Assembly: GCA_950097015.1 (NCBI GenBank) | Contig: CATNEN010000031.1 | Span: 2,604,001-2,668,000, forward strand | Source: Macrostomum hystrix | Lineage: Eukaryota; Platyhelminthes; Macrostomidae | DNA length: 64,000 nucleotides | Direction of reading: 5' to 3' | Part shown: in pieces, positions 19,708-30,899 of the stretch | How the letters are laid out: each line of letters starts with the position of its first letter | How positions within the stretch are numbered: position 1 is the stretch's first letter | Made by a program: the position numbers and the translations under genes | Notes under the pieces: generated by a model | The model's input: the letters and a program-made list of their open reading frames with translations, nothing else | What the model was told of the DNA's origin: nothing | Database searches by the model: none

Positions 19708-22700
19708 ATGTTCTCATCGATGGTCTCCGTTGCCAATGGCAACAGTGACAGCCATCGCGATGACAACAGCAACGGAAACAGCAGCAGCTGCGGTCGCCAG
19801 GATCAGAAGGCGCCAATTGCTGGCCACAGCCAGGAGCAGCAAGACGATGCAGCAGAAGAGAAGGACAAGCCGCCAGACCAGCAGCAGCAGGAGCAACTGC
19901 GAGAGACGCTTAACCAGCTGGCGGTGCAAATTCGCAGTCTCCAGGTGAGTGCTTTATCCTAAATATTATCTCCCCAGTCTCATCTCATCTCTCGCCTGTC
20001 CCATCTCTCTCCTGTCCCATTTCTCCCCTGTTTCATCTCTCTCCTGTCTCATCTCTTACCTGTCTCATCTCTTACCTGTCCCATCTCCCCTGTCTTATCT
20101 CATCTCTCCCTGTCCCATCTCTCTCCTGTCCCATTTCTCCCCTGACTCATCTCCCCTGTCTCATCTCTCCCCTGACTCATCTCCCCTGTCTCATCTCTCC
20201 CCTGACTCATCTCCCCTGTCCCATTTCTCCCCTGACTCATCTCCCCTGTCCCATTTCTCCCCTGACTCATCTCCCCTGTCCCATTTCTCCCCTTACTCAT
20301 CTCTCCTGTCCCATTTCTCCCCTGACTCATCTCCCCTGTCTTATCTCTCCCCTGACTCATCTCCCCTGTCTCATCTCTCCCCTGACTCATCTCCCCTGTC
20401 CCATTTCTCCCCTTACTCATCTCTCCTGTCCCATTTCTCCCCTGACTCATCTCCCCTGTCTTATCTCTCCCCTGACTCATCTCCCCTGTCTCATCTCTCC
20501 CCTGACTCATCTCCCCTGTCTCATCTCTCCCCTGACTCATCTCCCCTGTCCCATCTCTCCCCTGACTCATCTCCCCTGTCTCATCTCTCCCCTGACTCAT
20601 CTCCCCTGTCCCATCTCTCCCCTGACTCATCTCCCCTGTCCCATTTCTCCCCTGACTCATCTCCCCTGTCCCATCTCTCCCCTGACTCATCTCCCCTGTC
20701 CCATTTCTCCCCTTACTCATCTCTCCTGTCCCATTTCTCCCCTGACTCATCTCCCCTGTCTTATCTCTCCCCTGACTCATCTCCCCTGTCTCATCTCTCC
20801 CCTGACTCATCTCCCCTGACTCATCTCCCCTGTCCCATTTCTCCCCTTACTCATCTCTCCTGTCCCATTTCTCCCCTGACTCATCTCCCCTGTCTTATCT
20901 CTCCCCTGACTCATCTCCCCTGTCTCATCTCTCCCCTGACTCATCTCCCCTGTCTCATCTCTCCCCTGACTCATCTCCCCTGTCCCATCTCTCCCCTGAC
21001 TCATCTCCCCTGTCCCATCTCTCCCCTGACTCATCTCCCCTGTCCCATCTTTTACCTGTCCTATCTCTCCCGCCCGAGTTGAAGATATAGAGAAAAACCA
21101 GCAGAGGTTGACCCAAACCAAGGATCACAGGCCAGTTTCATATCTATGAATCGCATTCAGTTCGAATCATCATCGCGCCATTAAACTTCCAACCGTCGTT
21201 GCCAGTTAGCCGAGGCGGACAGTTTCGACGATGCCGCGCTAAAATTCGCCTTCGAGATCACCCGGATGAGCTTTCACAAGGGCGAAACTGCGGTCATCGG
21301 CCAGCTGGAGCAGGTGTTCATTCGGGAGGACTACCTCACAGTGTACACCCGCCTACTGCAGCAGTGCCAACGGCGCACCTGGCCAGGTGTAGCCACCGCT
21401 AGCCTGGTTCGCCTCAGCGACACTGTGTGGAACCTAACTCACCTGAGTGTGCGCATCTGCCAGGAGCTGGTTGGACTGGACCTCATTCGCCATGTGAGGC
21501 TAGTTTTCTAATCCGAATCTCGATTCCCAAATAAACTTCTTAATCCTTTCAACATAATTCTCTATCTTATTCCTCATCATTAATTCTTAATTCTCAATGG
21601 AATTTCTTACTCACATATTCATCCCCAAATCCCAAATCAATCCAAAATCCCTCTCCATCCCAGTTAAACCCCCTAATTCCATCTCCATCCAGTGGGATCT
21701 CCTAATCCCAACTCCACCCACTGGGATCTCCTAACCCCATCTCCACCCACTGGGATCTCCTAATCCCATCTCCACCCACTGGGATCTCCTAACCCCACCT
21801 CCACCCACTGGGATCTCCTAACCCCATCTCCACCCACTGGGATCTCCTAACCCCATCTCCACCCACTGGGATCTTCTAACCCCATCTCCACCCACTGGGA
21901 TCTCCTAATCCCATCTCCACCCACTGGGATCTCCTAATCCCATCTCCTTCCACTGGAACCTCCTAATCCCATCTCCACCCAGTGGGATCTCCTAATCCCA
22001 TCTCCTTCCACTGGAACCTCCTAATCCCATCTCCACCCACTGGAACCTCCTAATCCCATCTCCACCCACTGGAACCTCCTAATCCCATCTCCCCATTGGC
22101 GCGCAATCCAGGTACTGGGCGCCCTTAGCCACTGCGACCGGGACAGTCTGAAGGATGCCAGGGCGCGCCGGTTGTGCAACGGCCTGCTGAGCGTGCTGCA
22201 CAATGTGATCCGGGCTCTGCCTCACGCCAGGGCCTGCTACCGCATTCCCGGCTACAGTGTTGTTGACGTACTCAAACACTTCCTGTGCGACAGCCTAAAC
22301 GCCTACGTCTACACCAAGGTGCTGCTGGTGCTGAGCTTTGTAGTCACCGAGGAGGAGAACCGCTGGCTGAATGTCAGCGACGAGCACATCCGCCTGCTGA
22401 TGCGTGACCTGCGCCAGACACTGGAGGCCAGCAGCTCCGGGCCGCATTTCTGTCCCAAGCTGGGCTATCAGTGCGACGAACTATTGCAGGGCGTTGACAA
22501 CCTGTGCGGCTGCGACTTCAATAAGTCGCGCTTCGTTGCCAACGGCCTGCTGGAGCTAATTGAGGACCTGCTGGTGCGCGGCGCTCCGGACAACTCCGAG
22601 CTGCAGTTTGGCGTTGAGATTGTCTACCACCTGGCCTTCGATGACGTCTGTCGCGAGGGCATCTGCCAGAGGCGCAGCCTTGTTGATCACCTGACCAAAC

Positions 22701-25700
22701 TGGCCAACGATTGTCGGATCAAGGATGTGCGGCGCAGCGCCTGCGGCACCCTGTGGAAGCTGCACGGCCACGGACTGTGCGCTACGCCAACTAGCACCCG
22801 GGCCATGCCTCTGTTCTCATTGGCTGAGCGGAGCCCGAATCCGGTGGTGTCCGCCGGACACGTCATGCTGTCCTATCAGCACGCCAGCCAGGACACAGTC
22901 CTGCTGATTAGAAAGCGGTTGCAGATGGAGGGCTACGAGGTAGGTTGCTTCTCTGTCAGAGGAATCCGATCCCGCTCCGCCTGTCCTGTACAGTATTCTG
23001 ATCCCGCTCCGCCTGTCCTGTACAGTATTCTGATCCCGCTCCGCCTGTCCTGTACAGTATTCTGATCCCGCTCCGCCTGTCCTGTACAGTATTCTGATCC
23101 CGCTCCGCCTGTCCTGTACAGTATTCTGATCCCGCTCCGCCTGTCCTGTACAGTATTCTGATCCCGCTCCGCCTGTCCTGTACAGTATTCTGATCCCGCT
23201 CCGCCTGTCCTGTACAGTATTCTGATCCCGCTCCGCCTGTCCTGTACAGTATTCTGATCCCGCTCCGCCTGTCCTGTACAGTATTCTGATCCCGCTCCGC
23301 CTGTCCTGTACAGTATTCTGATCCCGCTCCGCCTGTCTTGTACAGTTTTCTGATCCCGCTCCGCCTGTCCTGCAGAGGATTCTGATCCCACCGAGGAGGA
23401 TTCTGATCCCACCGAAGAGGATTCTGATCCTACCGATAAGTTTTCCGATCCCACCGATGATGATTCTGATCCGACCGAGGAGGATTCCGATCCCACCGAT
23501 GATGATTCTGATCCGACCGAGGAGGATTCCGATCCCACCGATGAGGATTCTGATCCGACCGAGGAGGATTCTGATCCCGCCGAGGGGGATTCTGATCCCA
23601 TAATGGCCTTTCCTATAGAAAGGATTCTGATCCCACCTATCTACTCCTGCAAAATAATCTGATAGCGATAGCGCACTCAGTAATATCTGCACTTACTGTT
23701 CTTTGCCTCTCCCCAGGTGTGGCTAGACATTGAGAACATGAGCCAGAGTATTGTGTCCAAGATGGCCGAGGCTGTTGAGAACTCAGCCGTCATCCTGATG
23801 TGCATGAGCCAGAGCTACAAGAACAGTCCGCACTGCCGGCACGAGGCCGACTATGCCTACAAGCTGCAGAAGCCCATTGTGCCCCTGGTGATGGAGCCCA
23901 AGTACCAGCCAGACGGCTGGCTTGGCCTGCTCATGGGCTCCAAGATGTTCTACGACTTCTCAGACGAGGATCAATTTGAGCAGAGCTTCACTAATCTGCT
24001 CAAAGAGCTCGGCGGACGCGGCAAAGCGCGCCAGATTGACGCCTCCGGCTTGGCGATGAGCGGCGTCGGGGGCGTCGGCAACCTCCAGCCGTTGCAGCAC
24101 TCGATGCGTGTCCATGCCGAGGGCAGCCGCGAGGGCACGCCGTGTGGCTCAGAGGGTCGGCTCTATGCCAAGCATCGCAGCCAGCACACCGCCTCGTTCC
24201 TGGCCTGGACAGCGGCTGATGTGGCTAACTGGCTAGCTGAGAACCAGCTGTCCGAGTACTTTGCTCAGTAAGTCAATAATTCTGGTTAGCCCCATGAATA
24301 CAGTACCGTCACAAGCGGCGTTTTATACTCCTTTCAAACGCCTCATTTATGACTCATCTGACCGTCTAACGACTCAAACACAATTTTTAACGACTCAAAC
24401 GCCTCTATCAACTCAAACGCCTCTCTATCAACTCAAATGCTCCTCTATCAACTCAAACGCCTCTCTATCAACTCAAATGTCCTCTATCAACTCAAACGCC
24501 TCTCTATCAACTCAAACGCCTCTCTATCAACTCAAACGCTCCTTTATCAACTCAAATGCTCCTCTATCAACTCAAACGCCTCTCTATCAACTCAAACGCT
24601 CCTTTATCAACTCAAATGCTCCTCTATCAACTCAAACGCCTCTCTATCAACTCAAACGCCTCTCTATCAACTCAAACGCTCCTTTATCAACTCAAATGCT
24701 CCTCTATCAACTCAAACGCCTCTCTATCAACTCAAATGTCCTCTATCAACTCAAACGCCTCTCTATCAACTCAAACGCCTCTCTATCAACTCAAATGCTT
24801 CTCTATCAACTCAAATGCTCCTCTATCAACTCAAATGCTCCTCTATCAACTCAAACGCCTCTCTATCAACTCAAATGCTTCTCTATCAACTCAAATGCTT
24901 CTCTATCAACTCAAATGCTCCTCTATCAACTCAAATGCTCCTCTATCAACTCAAACGCCTCTCTATCAACTCAAATGCTTCTCTATCAACTCAAATGCTT
25001 CTCTATCAACTCAAACGCTCCTCTATCAACTCAAACGCCTCTCTATCAACTCAAATGCTCCTCTATCAACTCAAACGCTCCTCTATCAACTCAAATGCTC
25101 CTCTATCAACTCAAACGCTCCTCTATCAACTCAAACGCTCCTCTATCAACTCAAACGCTTCTCTATCAACTCAAACGCTCCTCTATCAACTCAAATGCCT
25201 CTCTATCAACTCAAACGCTCCTCTATCAACTCAAATGCTTCTCTATCAACTCAAACGCTCCTCTATCAACTCAAATGCTCCTCTATCAACTCAAATGCTC
25301 CTCTATCAACTCAAACGCCTCTCTATCAACTCAAATGCTTCTCTATCAACTCAAATGCTTCTCTATCAACTCAAATGCTCCTCTATCAACTCAAATGCTC
25401 CTCTATCAACTCAAACGCCTCTCTATCAACTCAAATGCTTCTCTATCAACTCAAATGCTTCTCTATCAACTCAAACGCTCCTCTATCAACTCAAACGCCT
25501 CTCTATCAACTCAAATGCTCCTCTATCAACTCAAACGCTCCTCTATCAACTCAAATGCTCCTCTATCAACTCAAACGCTCCTCTATCAACTCAAACGCTC
25601 CTCTATCAACTCAAACGCTTCTCTATCAACTCAAACGCTCCTCTATCAACTCAAATGCCTCTCTATCAACTCAAACGCTCCTCTATCAACTCAAATGCTT

Positions 25701-26493
25701 CTCTATCAACTCAAACGCTCCTCTATCAACTCAAATGCTCCTCTATCAACTCAAATGCTCCTCTATCAACTCAAACGCCTCTCTATCAACTCAAATGCTT
25801 CTCTATCAACTCAAATGCTTCTCTATCAACTCAAACGCTCCTCTATCAACTCAAACGCCTCTCTATCAACTCAAATGCTCCTCTATCAACTCAAACGCTC
25901 CTCTATCAACTCAAATGCTCCTCTATCAACTCAAACGCTCCTCTATCAACTCAAACGCTCCTCTATCAACTCAAACGCTTCTCTATCAACTCAAACGCTC
26001 CTCTATCAACTCAAATGCTTCTCTATCAACTCAAACGCTCCTCTATCAACTCAAACGCTCCTCTATCAACTCAAACGCTCCTCTATCAACTCAAACGCTC
26101 CTCTATCAACTCAAACGCTCCTCTATCAACTGAAACGCCTATCTGTCAATTCAAATGTCTCTCTATTAAGTCGAAGGCCTCTCAAACAGCTAACCGAGAG
26201 GTCTGGAGTTCGAATCCCACAGTTCGCTATATCCAATAGTACAATAGCCTATATGGAATAGCCATGCAGCAGTAAATCTTGCCCAACTAAGCTTAGGTGT
26301 ATAATTTATAATTCTCCTCTCCGTAACCCGCAGCTTCGCTGACGTCAGCGGCGAGCTGCTGTTCGAGCTGCACCACATGCAGGCGCACGCGCCCGAAGCT
26401 TTCTACGCCAGTCTGCGAAAACAGCTGGGCATGCGGCTGGCCGACATGCTGCGCATGAGTCGCGCCCTGCACCGGCTATCAGCGTCTACTTAG
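19708..26493 (+). CDS. ARM-TIR-SAM protein (SARM-related TIR NADase family)
   Basis: Five exons, 19708-19944, 21206-21493, 22112-22939, 23717-24267 and 26334-26493, all in phase, giving 687 residues. Residues 1-79 are low-complexity Gln/Asp-rich. Residues 80-410 are helical, Leu-rich armadillo/HEAT-like repeats (CRELV, LVVLSF and similar helices). A TIR domain spans about 424-560: HVMLSYQ first strand, VWLDIENM, then SPHCRHEADYAYKL with Glu494 at the position of the NADase catalytic glutamate, and PDGWLGLLMG. A SAM domain spans about 613-680 (WTAADVANWLAENQLSEYF through ALHRL). The order ARM, TIR, SAM differs from SARM1 (ARM, SAM, SAM, TIR), and the TIR sequence is of the HVMLSYQ type common in lophotrochozoan multigene families. 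A role in NAD-dependent signalling or immunity is inference. Introns 1-4 each carry a different minisatellite. Confidence 0.88.
19975..21070. repeat. Minisatellite, 30-bp unit, ARM-TIR-SAM intron 1
   Basis: About 32 copies, very regular from 20130 on, of a pyrimidine-rich unit containing cccctgactcatctcccctg. It starts about 30 bp after the intron 1 donor. Purine/pyrimidine asymmetry is strong. Open frames in several registers (for example 19949-21082 plus and 20100-20810 minus) follow from the unit length and are not genes. Confidence 0.95.
21660..22095. repeat. Minisatellite, 29-bp unit, ARM-TIR-SAM intron 2
   Basis: About 15 copies of a unit containing cccactgggatctcctaa and catctcca. The array ends about 17 bp before the exon 3 acceptor at 22111. 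Confidence 0.95.
22960..23375. repeat. Minisatellite, 32-bp unit, ARM-TIR-SAM intron 3
   Basis: About 12 almost perfect copies; the unit contains ccgcctgtcctgtacag followed by tattctgatcc. It begins about 20 bp after the donor that splits the TIR domain. Each unit holds a CCTGTACAG that resembles a 3' splice site. Confidence 0.95.
23376..23610. repeat. Second array in intron 3, 21-bp unit
   Basis: About 10 copies of a unit containing gaggattctgatcccaccg. It shares the phrase attctgatccc with the adjacent 32-bp array, so one array may have seeded the other. Confidence 0.9.
24395..26160. repeat. Minisatellite, 20-bp unit, ARM-TIR-SAM intron 4
   Basis: About 88 copies of a 20-bp unit, ctctatcaactcaaacgctc, with c/t and g/a variants at two positions. 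Since the unit has no stop in any plus frame and 20 is not a multiple of three, all three frames stay open for 525-666 codons. This is a composition effect, not coding. Long higher-order blocks (about 480 bp) repeat, for example 25000-25240 and 25480-25720. Confidence 0.95.
26188..26225 (+). repeat. tRNA-derived repeat fragment (B-box)
   Basis: Contains gaggtctggagttcgaatcc, a B-box-like sequence matching (inverted) the fragment at 38-75 and related to the unit amplified at 35516-35805. It lies in intron 4, just after the 20-bp array. Confidence 0.45.
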
Positions 26494-26947
26494 AGTAGTA
26501 GAGCACGACTTCGTGCGATATTGTGTAAAAATTAAAAGATGTGAAGATATTTTCGTAGGTCCATTCGAGCATAGAAGGGCTTTAGGCTTGATTTTGTAGC
26601 TTTGTAGTCTGGTTGTTCGTATTTTATGTAGATATTAAATCTCCATTTTTTGCTGCAGTTTATTGAATTAAAATCCCCGTGCTATTTTCGCATATTTTTT
26701 GGTTTTTACAAAGCTGTATTGCTGGTGCAATGCTAGAGCCACAGTCTCTTCTCCACACTAAACTTTATCACGTGATCTCCTTGCACAGCCTTCGGCATAG
26801 CGGTTTCGATTTCAATGTGCACTGTGCATGCCTTTTCCGGCCACTGCCTTTACTTTGCAATTCACCCTGGCCTGTTTCTAGCTTTCAAAATTCTATTTGA
26901 ATTTGCTTGTATTTGCTTTGCTTTAGCTGGCGGCTGCAACTGCATTG

Positions 26948-26970
26948 TGTGTGTGTGTGTGTGTGTGTGA
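26948..26970. repeat. (GT)n microsatellite
   Basis: An uninterrupted run of about 11 GT dinucleotides downstream of the ARM-TIR-SAM stop codon. Confidence 0.9.
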
Positions 26971-27009
26971 TTTGGAGCCGATCTGAACTCCCGGAAATGG
27001 GAAATCTGA

Positions 27010-27480
27010 TACTAAAGGAAATCCCGTGAATAGTATATACAGTAGTTTAGGGAAATCCCGTGAATAGTATTTTTTAGTAGTTTAGGGGAATCCCATGAAT
27101 AGTCATTTTATTAGTTTAGGGGAATCCCGTGAATAGTCATTTTAGTAGTTTAGGGGAATCCCATGAATAGTCATTTTATTAGTTTAGGGGAATCCCGTGA
27201 ATAGTCATTTTAGTAGTTTAGGGGAATCCCGTGAATAGTCATTTTAGTAGTTTAGGGGAATCCCATGAATAGTCATTTTAGTAGTTTAGGGGAATCCCGT
27301 GAATAGTCTTTTTAGTAGTTTAGGGGAATCCCAGGAATAGTCTTTTTAGTAGTTTAGGGGAATCCCATGAATAGTCTTTTTAGTAGTTTAGGGGAATCCC
27401 ATGAATAGTCTTTTTAGTAGTTTAGGGGAATCCCGTGAATAGTATATCCAGTAGTTTAGGGGATACCTGTGAATAGTACA
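27010..27480. repeat. Minisatellite, 34-bp unit
   Basis: About 14 copies of a unit containing agtttaggggaatcccgtga and atagtcatttt, degenerating at both ends. It is intergenic between the convergent ARM-TIR-SAM and SLC27-like genes. Confidence 0.95.
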
Positions 27481-27484
27481 TCCA

Positions 27485-28310
27485 ATAGTTTAGCGAAATG
27501 GCATGTCAAATATTTTCGGGAATCCCAGGAATCGGCAGTTCTTTTAGTTTTGGGGAATGTCGTAAATGTGATAGTTAATTGCAGACTCCATCCGATTTTT
27601 CGGCCGCTGCTGCTTTTTTTGTTAGACTTTTGTTTTTGCTGGCACAAAACCTTTTAGGCCATTTTGACACTATAATATAGGTGGTGTAGCTGCTTGCCTT
27701 GTAATTATGTGTAGCTTGTACACATTGCTGCCTAAATATTTGCTAAATATACAATCGCCGATGTTGGTATCGAATTGTCTTGATTAAGAATTTCTTGGTT
27801 AATAATTTAAGTGAAAATATTTCTTTCTTAACTTTATTTCCTGTTGGCGGTACATTGTGCTTATGCAGGATCAAGGTTCCATTGCTCATAAGGATGTTGT
27901 AGGGGATTTCGTTCGTAGTTTTCAGCTTCGCACGGGTCAACTTGAATTATCTAGATCAGGATCGTGATCCCTTAGGGTTAGAACTGGGATTGGAATCCCT
28001 TAGGGTAAGAATTGGGATTGGAATCCCATAGGATTAGAATGGGATTGAAGTTAGAATCTCGATGCCTATAAATTGATTTAGAATCATGTTGTCTACGGAT
28101 AGATTTAGGATTGGGATTTTTGGGAGCGAGCATGAAATGCCGATATTCGGGATAGTTTAAATGATAAAAAACTATTCTACTTTATACTGTAATCTTTGAG
28201 CACCTTTTCAAAGGTATTTCGTGACATGCCAGGGTAAGCAAATTTTGCTACGAGTATATTATCGCACGCGATGACCCCTTAGTGTAAAGCACCAGACGCA
28301 TGCGTAGACC
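27485..28310. other. Intergenic AT-rich sequence with short degenerate repeats
   Basis: No gene seen. Around 27960-28120 there are diverged tandem phrases of the type ttagaattgggattggaatccc. This lies past the stop codon of the minus-strand SLC27-like gene. Confidence 0.5.
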
Positions 28311-28314
28311 ATGA

Positions 28315-30898
28315 TCAGTCGGCCGATCGCCACAGGCGCCGCAAATCCCGCTTCAACAGTCGATAATCCGTGTCGCTGAGCAGCAGCAGTTCGCCCGTGT
28401 CCGGGCAGACCTCGTACTGGCCGATTGCCGCATCGCTTCCGCTGCTCCGCGCCTCGTCGACTCGAACCACGCGCGGCCTGGCGTAGCAGGGCAGTCTGGA
28501 CTCGAAGGCTTGGCGAATTCTTGCACCCAGCTGGCGCCGGCAGGACTCGTTGAGGAAGTCGGCGGCGCTGCTCCCGGAAGCTGCCTCTTCTGGGAAGCCG
28601 ATGGCGCCTCGGCTGCACACCGTGTAGGCGACCTCGCCGGCCGCCAGGTGGCCCTCGTCCTCGGGCTGGGCGGCGATGCAGGACAGCCGGCAGCGGGACT
28701 GGCACTCAGGCAACAGGCCGGACAGGATGGACCTCAGCTGCGATGTGGCAGATCGATGGGGCGGTGCTGGTGTGGGATGCGGTGTCTGGGGGTTCGACTG
28801 ACAGCGGTCTGACGCGTTTGCCTCTCGCGCCAAGGCGCCTGAGCTCGATTTCACGGCGAGGCCACGTTCACTTGGGTTGGGGCGCAGCCGCGAAGAGAAG
28901 GCTTGGGGGCTTCTCGTGCAATTGTCGGGCCAACCTCCAAGGCACCGTGAGAGTGCACACTGCCTGACGATGAGAAAGTCAGGGCAGATGTACACACCTG
29001 TGAACGGTATCTGTGTCGGGAGTCAGCGAAATGGGCAGAATTGCCTCCTCGCTGGCTGTAGGTGTAGTGTATCACCAAATGATAGGCCATTGCCGCAGCC
29101 CTCATGCAATTATTTTTATAATTATTACGGTATCTTAGGTTCCCTGTTGCCTAGGGATGGCAGGACCAAGGGGTGAACGGCAATGCCATCGAGGCTCATC
29201 CTTCTCACCTCTATATGAGCTGCGCTGTCTCCCGGCCTCCAATAGCTGCTCTGGTGTACTGGAGGCGCCATTAGCTCCGTGAGGCTGCCCTGCCGTCCCA
29301 CAATGAGCGGCGCCCCCAGCCAGTGCCTCCAGGCGTCACCTGGTTGAAACACGCCGGTCAGTCGGTTGGGCAGCTCAATCGCTGCGGCCTTGGCAGCCGG
29401 AGAGTCTTCGCTGGCAAACAGCGGCAAGGCGATGTCGCCGGGCCGAGCCTGGCGCCCCCAGACCGGCAGGCCGGTTTCCGCCGACACCCGCAGCAGCCGC
29501 AGCGGCGCCCAGCCGGGTAGCCACATCGGCTGGAAGCCGACTGACACCTGGCCGCCTTCGTCGCCTTCGCTAAGCAGATTGTCGCTGGCCATGAAACCCG
29601 GCGCGCCTGCGCAGGCTCCGCCGAGTTCAACCAGCTCTTCGAGGTTGAAGCGCTCGGCTGTCAGCAGCCGGCGGCAGTCGGCGGACAGGCCGCGGCCCAG
29701 CAGGCGAGTTGTCGAATGCAGACGATCGGTTGGCCGTTTCGGACGGCGGGTGAACTCGGCAGCGAGGAAGCCGTCGTAGAGACCCGCTGTGCAGCCGTAC
29801 CTGTCAACCGTGTTTGCGCGCAGCCTGCTCAGTTGATTCTGCTGCGAGTACTAATCGTAAGTTATCTGCGCCACTACTCTATCGAGTGTGGGTTGTGTCT
29901 GTGCATTTGTGCTCAAGCTTTTGGCAGTCTCACCTGGCGCAGTCTGTCCAGTAGCCAATCGGGGAGCAGTCGCTGCGCAGCACGCAGGTGGCGCCTTCGG
30001 TGATAGTGAGGCCGATGCCGGCAGCTGAGGCCAGAGCCGTGTGCATCGGCTGGCAGATGTACAGGACATCCTGCCGGCCCAGCTCCAGCAGCAGGCGCGG
30101 CAGGGCCGCCAGCTGCAGATAATCGGCGTGCGTCAACTGCAGCCGGCGGCCAGCCTCTGACACAGTCAGTAGCGGCGCGCCCAGAGGTTGTCGCGCGGTC
30201 AGCTGAGTCGGCGGTGTCGGCGTCTCGGTTTGTGCGGCGAGCAGCTCCGCTTCCAGTCGGAGGGCGCCGGGCAAGCGTGGCAGCTGGCCCGGCTCGCCGT
30301 GGCTGCTCAGCAGCAAACTGAGATGTCGCAGCAGCGGTAAAGCGGACAGAAGCGCGAGCTCCGCTTCAGCCTCGTAGACGAGAGCTGACAATCGACGCAG
30401 TCGTCGCCGGCGAAGACAGACATCGGCGTCCACGTCACCCGGATCTTCGGCATCGATCAGAACAGCGGAGCAGCCGGCCTTGGCGGCTGCGAGCCACAGG
30501 GCGGTGTGCAGAGGCGACGGTCGAATGGCCACGCCGACAGCCGCTCCGGCGGGCAGCCTGCTGGCAAAGAACTCGGCCAGCCGGGTCACCAGGTCAGCCA
30601 CCAGGCTGAAGGTCCAAACTTCGTCATCGGCCACAAAGCAGGCCTTCTCTGGCAGCGTTGCCACCGTTGACTCAAAAGTAGCCACAATGTCGACAGGCGG
30701 CTGGGTTCTTCTCGGCCTACTGAATCCGGCCAGGTAGTAGAACGCGTCTCGTTGGAAGGTTGCGCCCAGGTCCAACAGCCAGCGACGCCAGTGCACGATC
30801 AGCAGCAGAATAGGCGCGATTATCAGTGCCGGCAGTAGGACTGAGGACATGTGCGCGCCGAGGAGGCCATTGATAGCCTCCTCTGCCCAGGCCGACAT
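28315..30898 (-). CDS. Fatty-acid transport protein-like (SLC27 family), probable pseudoenzyme
   Basis: Three minus-strand exons, 30898-29934, 29800-29209 and 28737-28315, join in phase to 659 residues, the usual SLC27 length. A membrane segment (about 17-36, LLPALIIAPILLLIV) begins the protein. Clear SLC27 landmarks in order: EVWTFSLVADLVTRLAEF; LWLAAAKAGCSAVLID; YWTDCARYGCTAGLYDGFL across the first splice; GDIALPLF; and LPCYARPRVVRV near the end. However, the AMP-binding P-loop (TSGTTGLPK in the family) is replaced by APLLTVSEAGRRLQL (241-255). The TGD and YFxDRxGDxxRWKGEN motifs are replaced by HWLGAPLIVG and QSSYWRPGDSAAHIE (to residue 519). Frames and splice sites are intact, so this looks like an expressed paralog without acyl-CoA synthetase chemistry, not a random pseudogene. 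It has a divergent arrangement with DNAJC5. Confidence 0.85.
28790..29135 (+). repeat. Interspersed SINE-like repeat, family B, with tRNA-like head
   Basis: Best preserved family B copy. The head tttgcctctcgcgccaaggc, followed by gctcgatttc, parallels the family A head at 14577. The body (ggggcgcagccgcgaagag, cactgcctgacgatgagaaa, tcagcgaaatgggcagaatt, gcctcctcgctggctg) matches 16240-16515. The tail is caattatttttataattatt. It lies in intron 2 of the SLC27-like gene, opposite to it in orientation. Confidence 0.8.
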
Positions 30899-30899
30899 G

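Noticed and set aside
19949-21082. 377-codon plus frame and 236-codon minus frame rich in SPLSH or GEMSQGR repeats
   Set aside because: Direct readthrough of the 30-bp intron 1 array; no domain, and it starts next to a consensus donor.
24261-26261. Open frames of 525-666 codons in all three plus frames
   Set aside because: They are a 20-bp tandem repeat with no stop trinucleotide in any register, inside an intron whose flanking exons join in phase.
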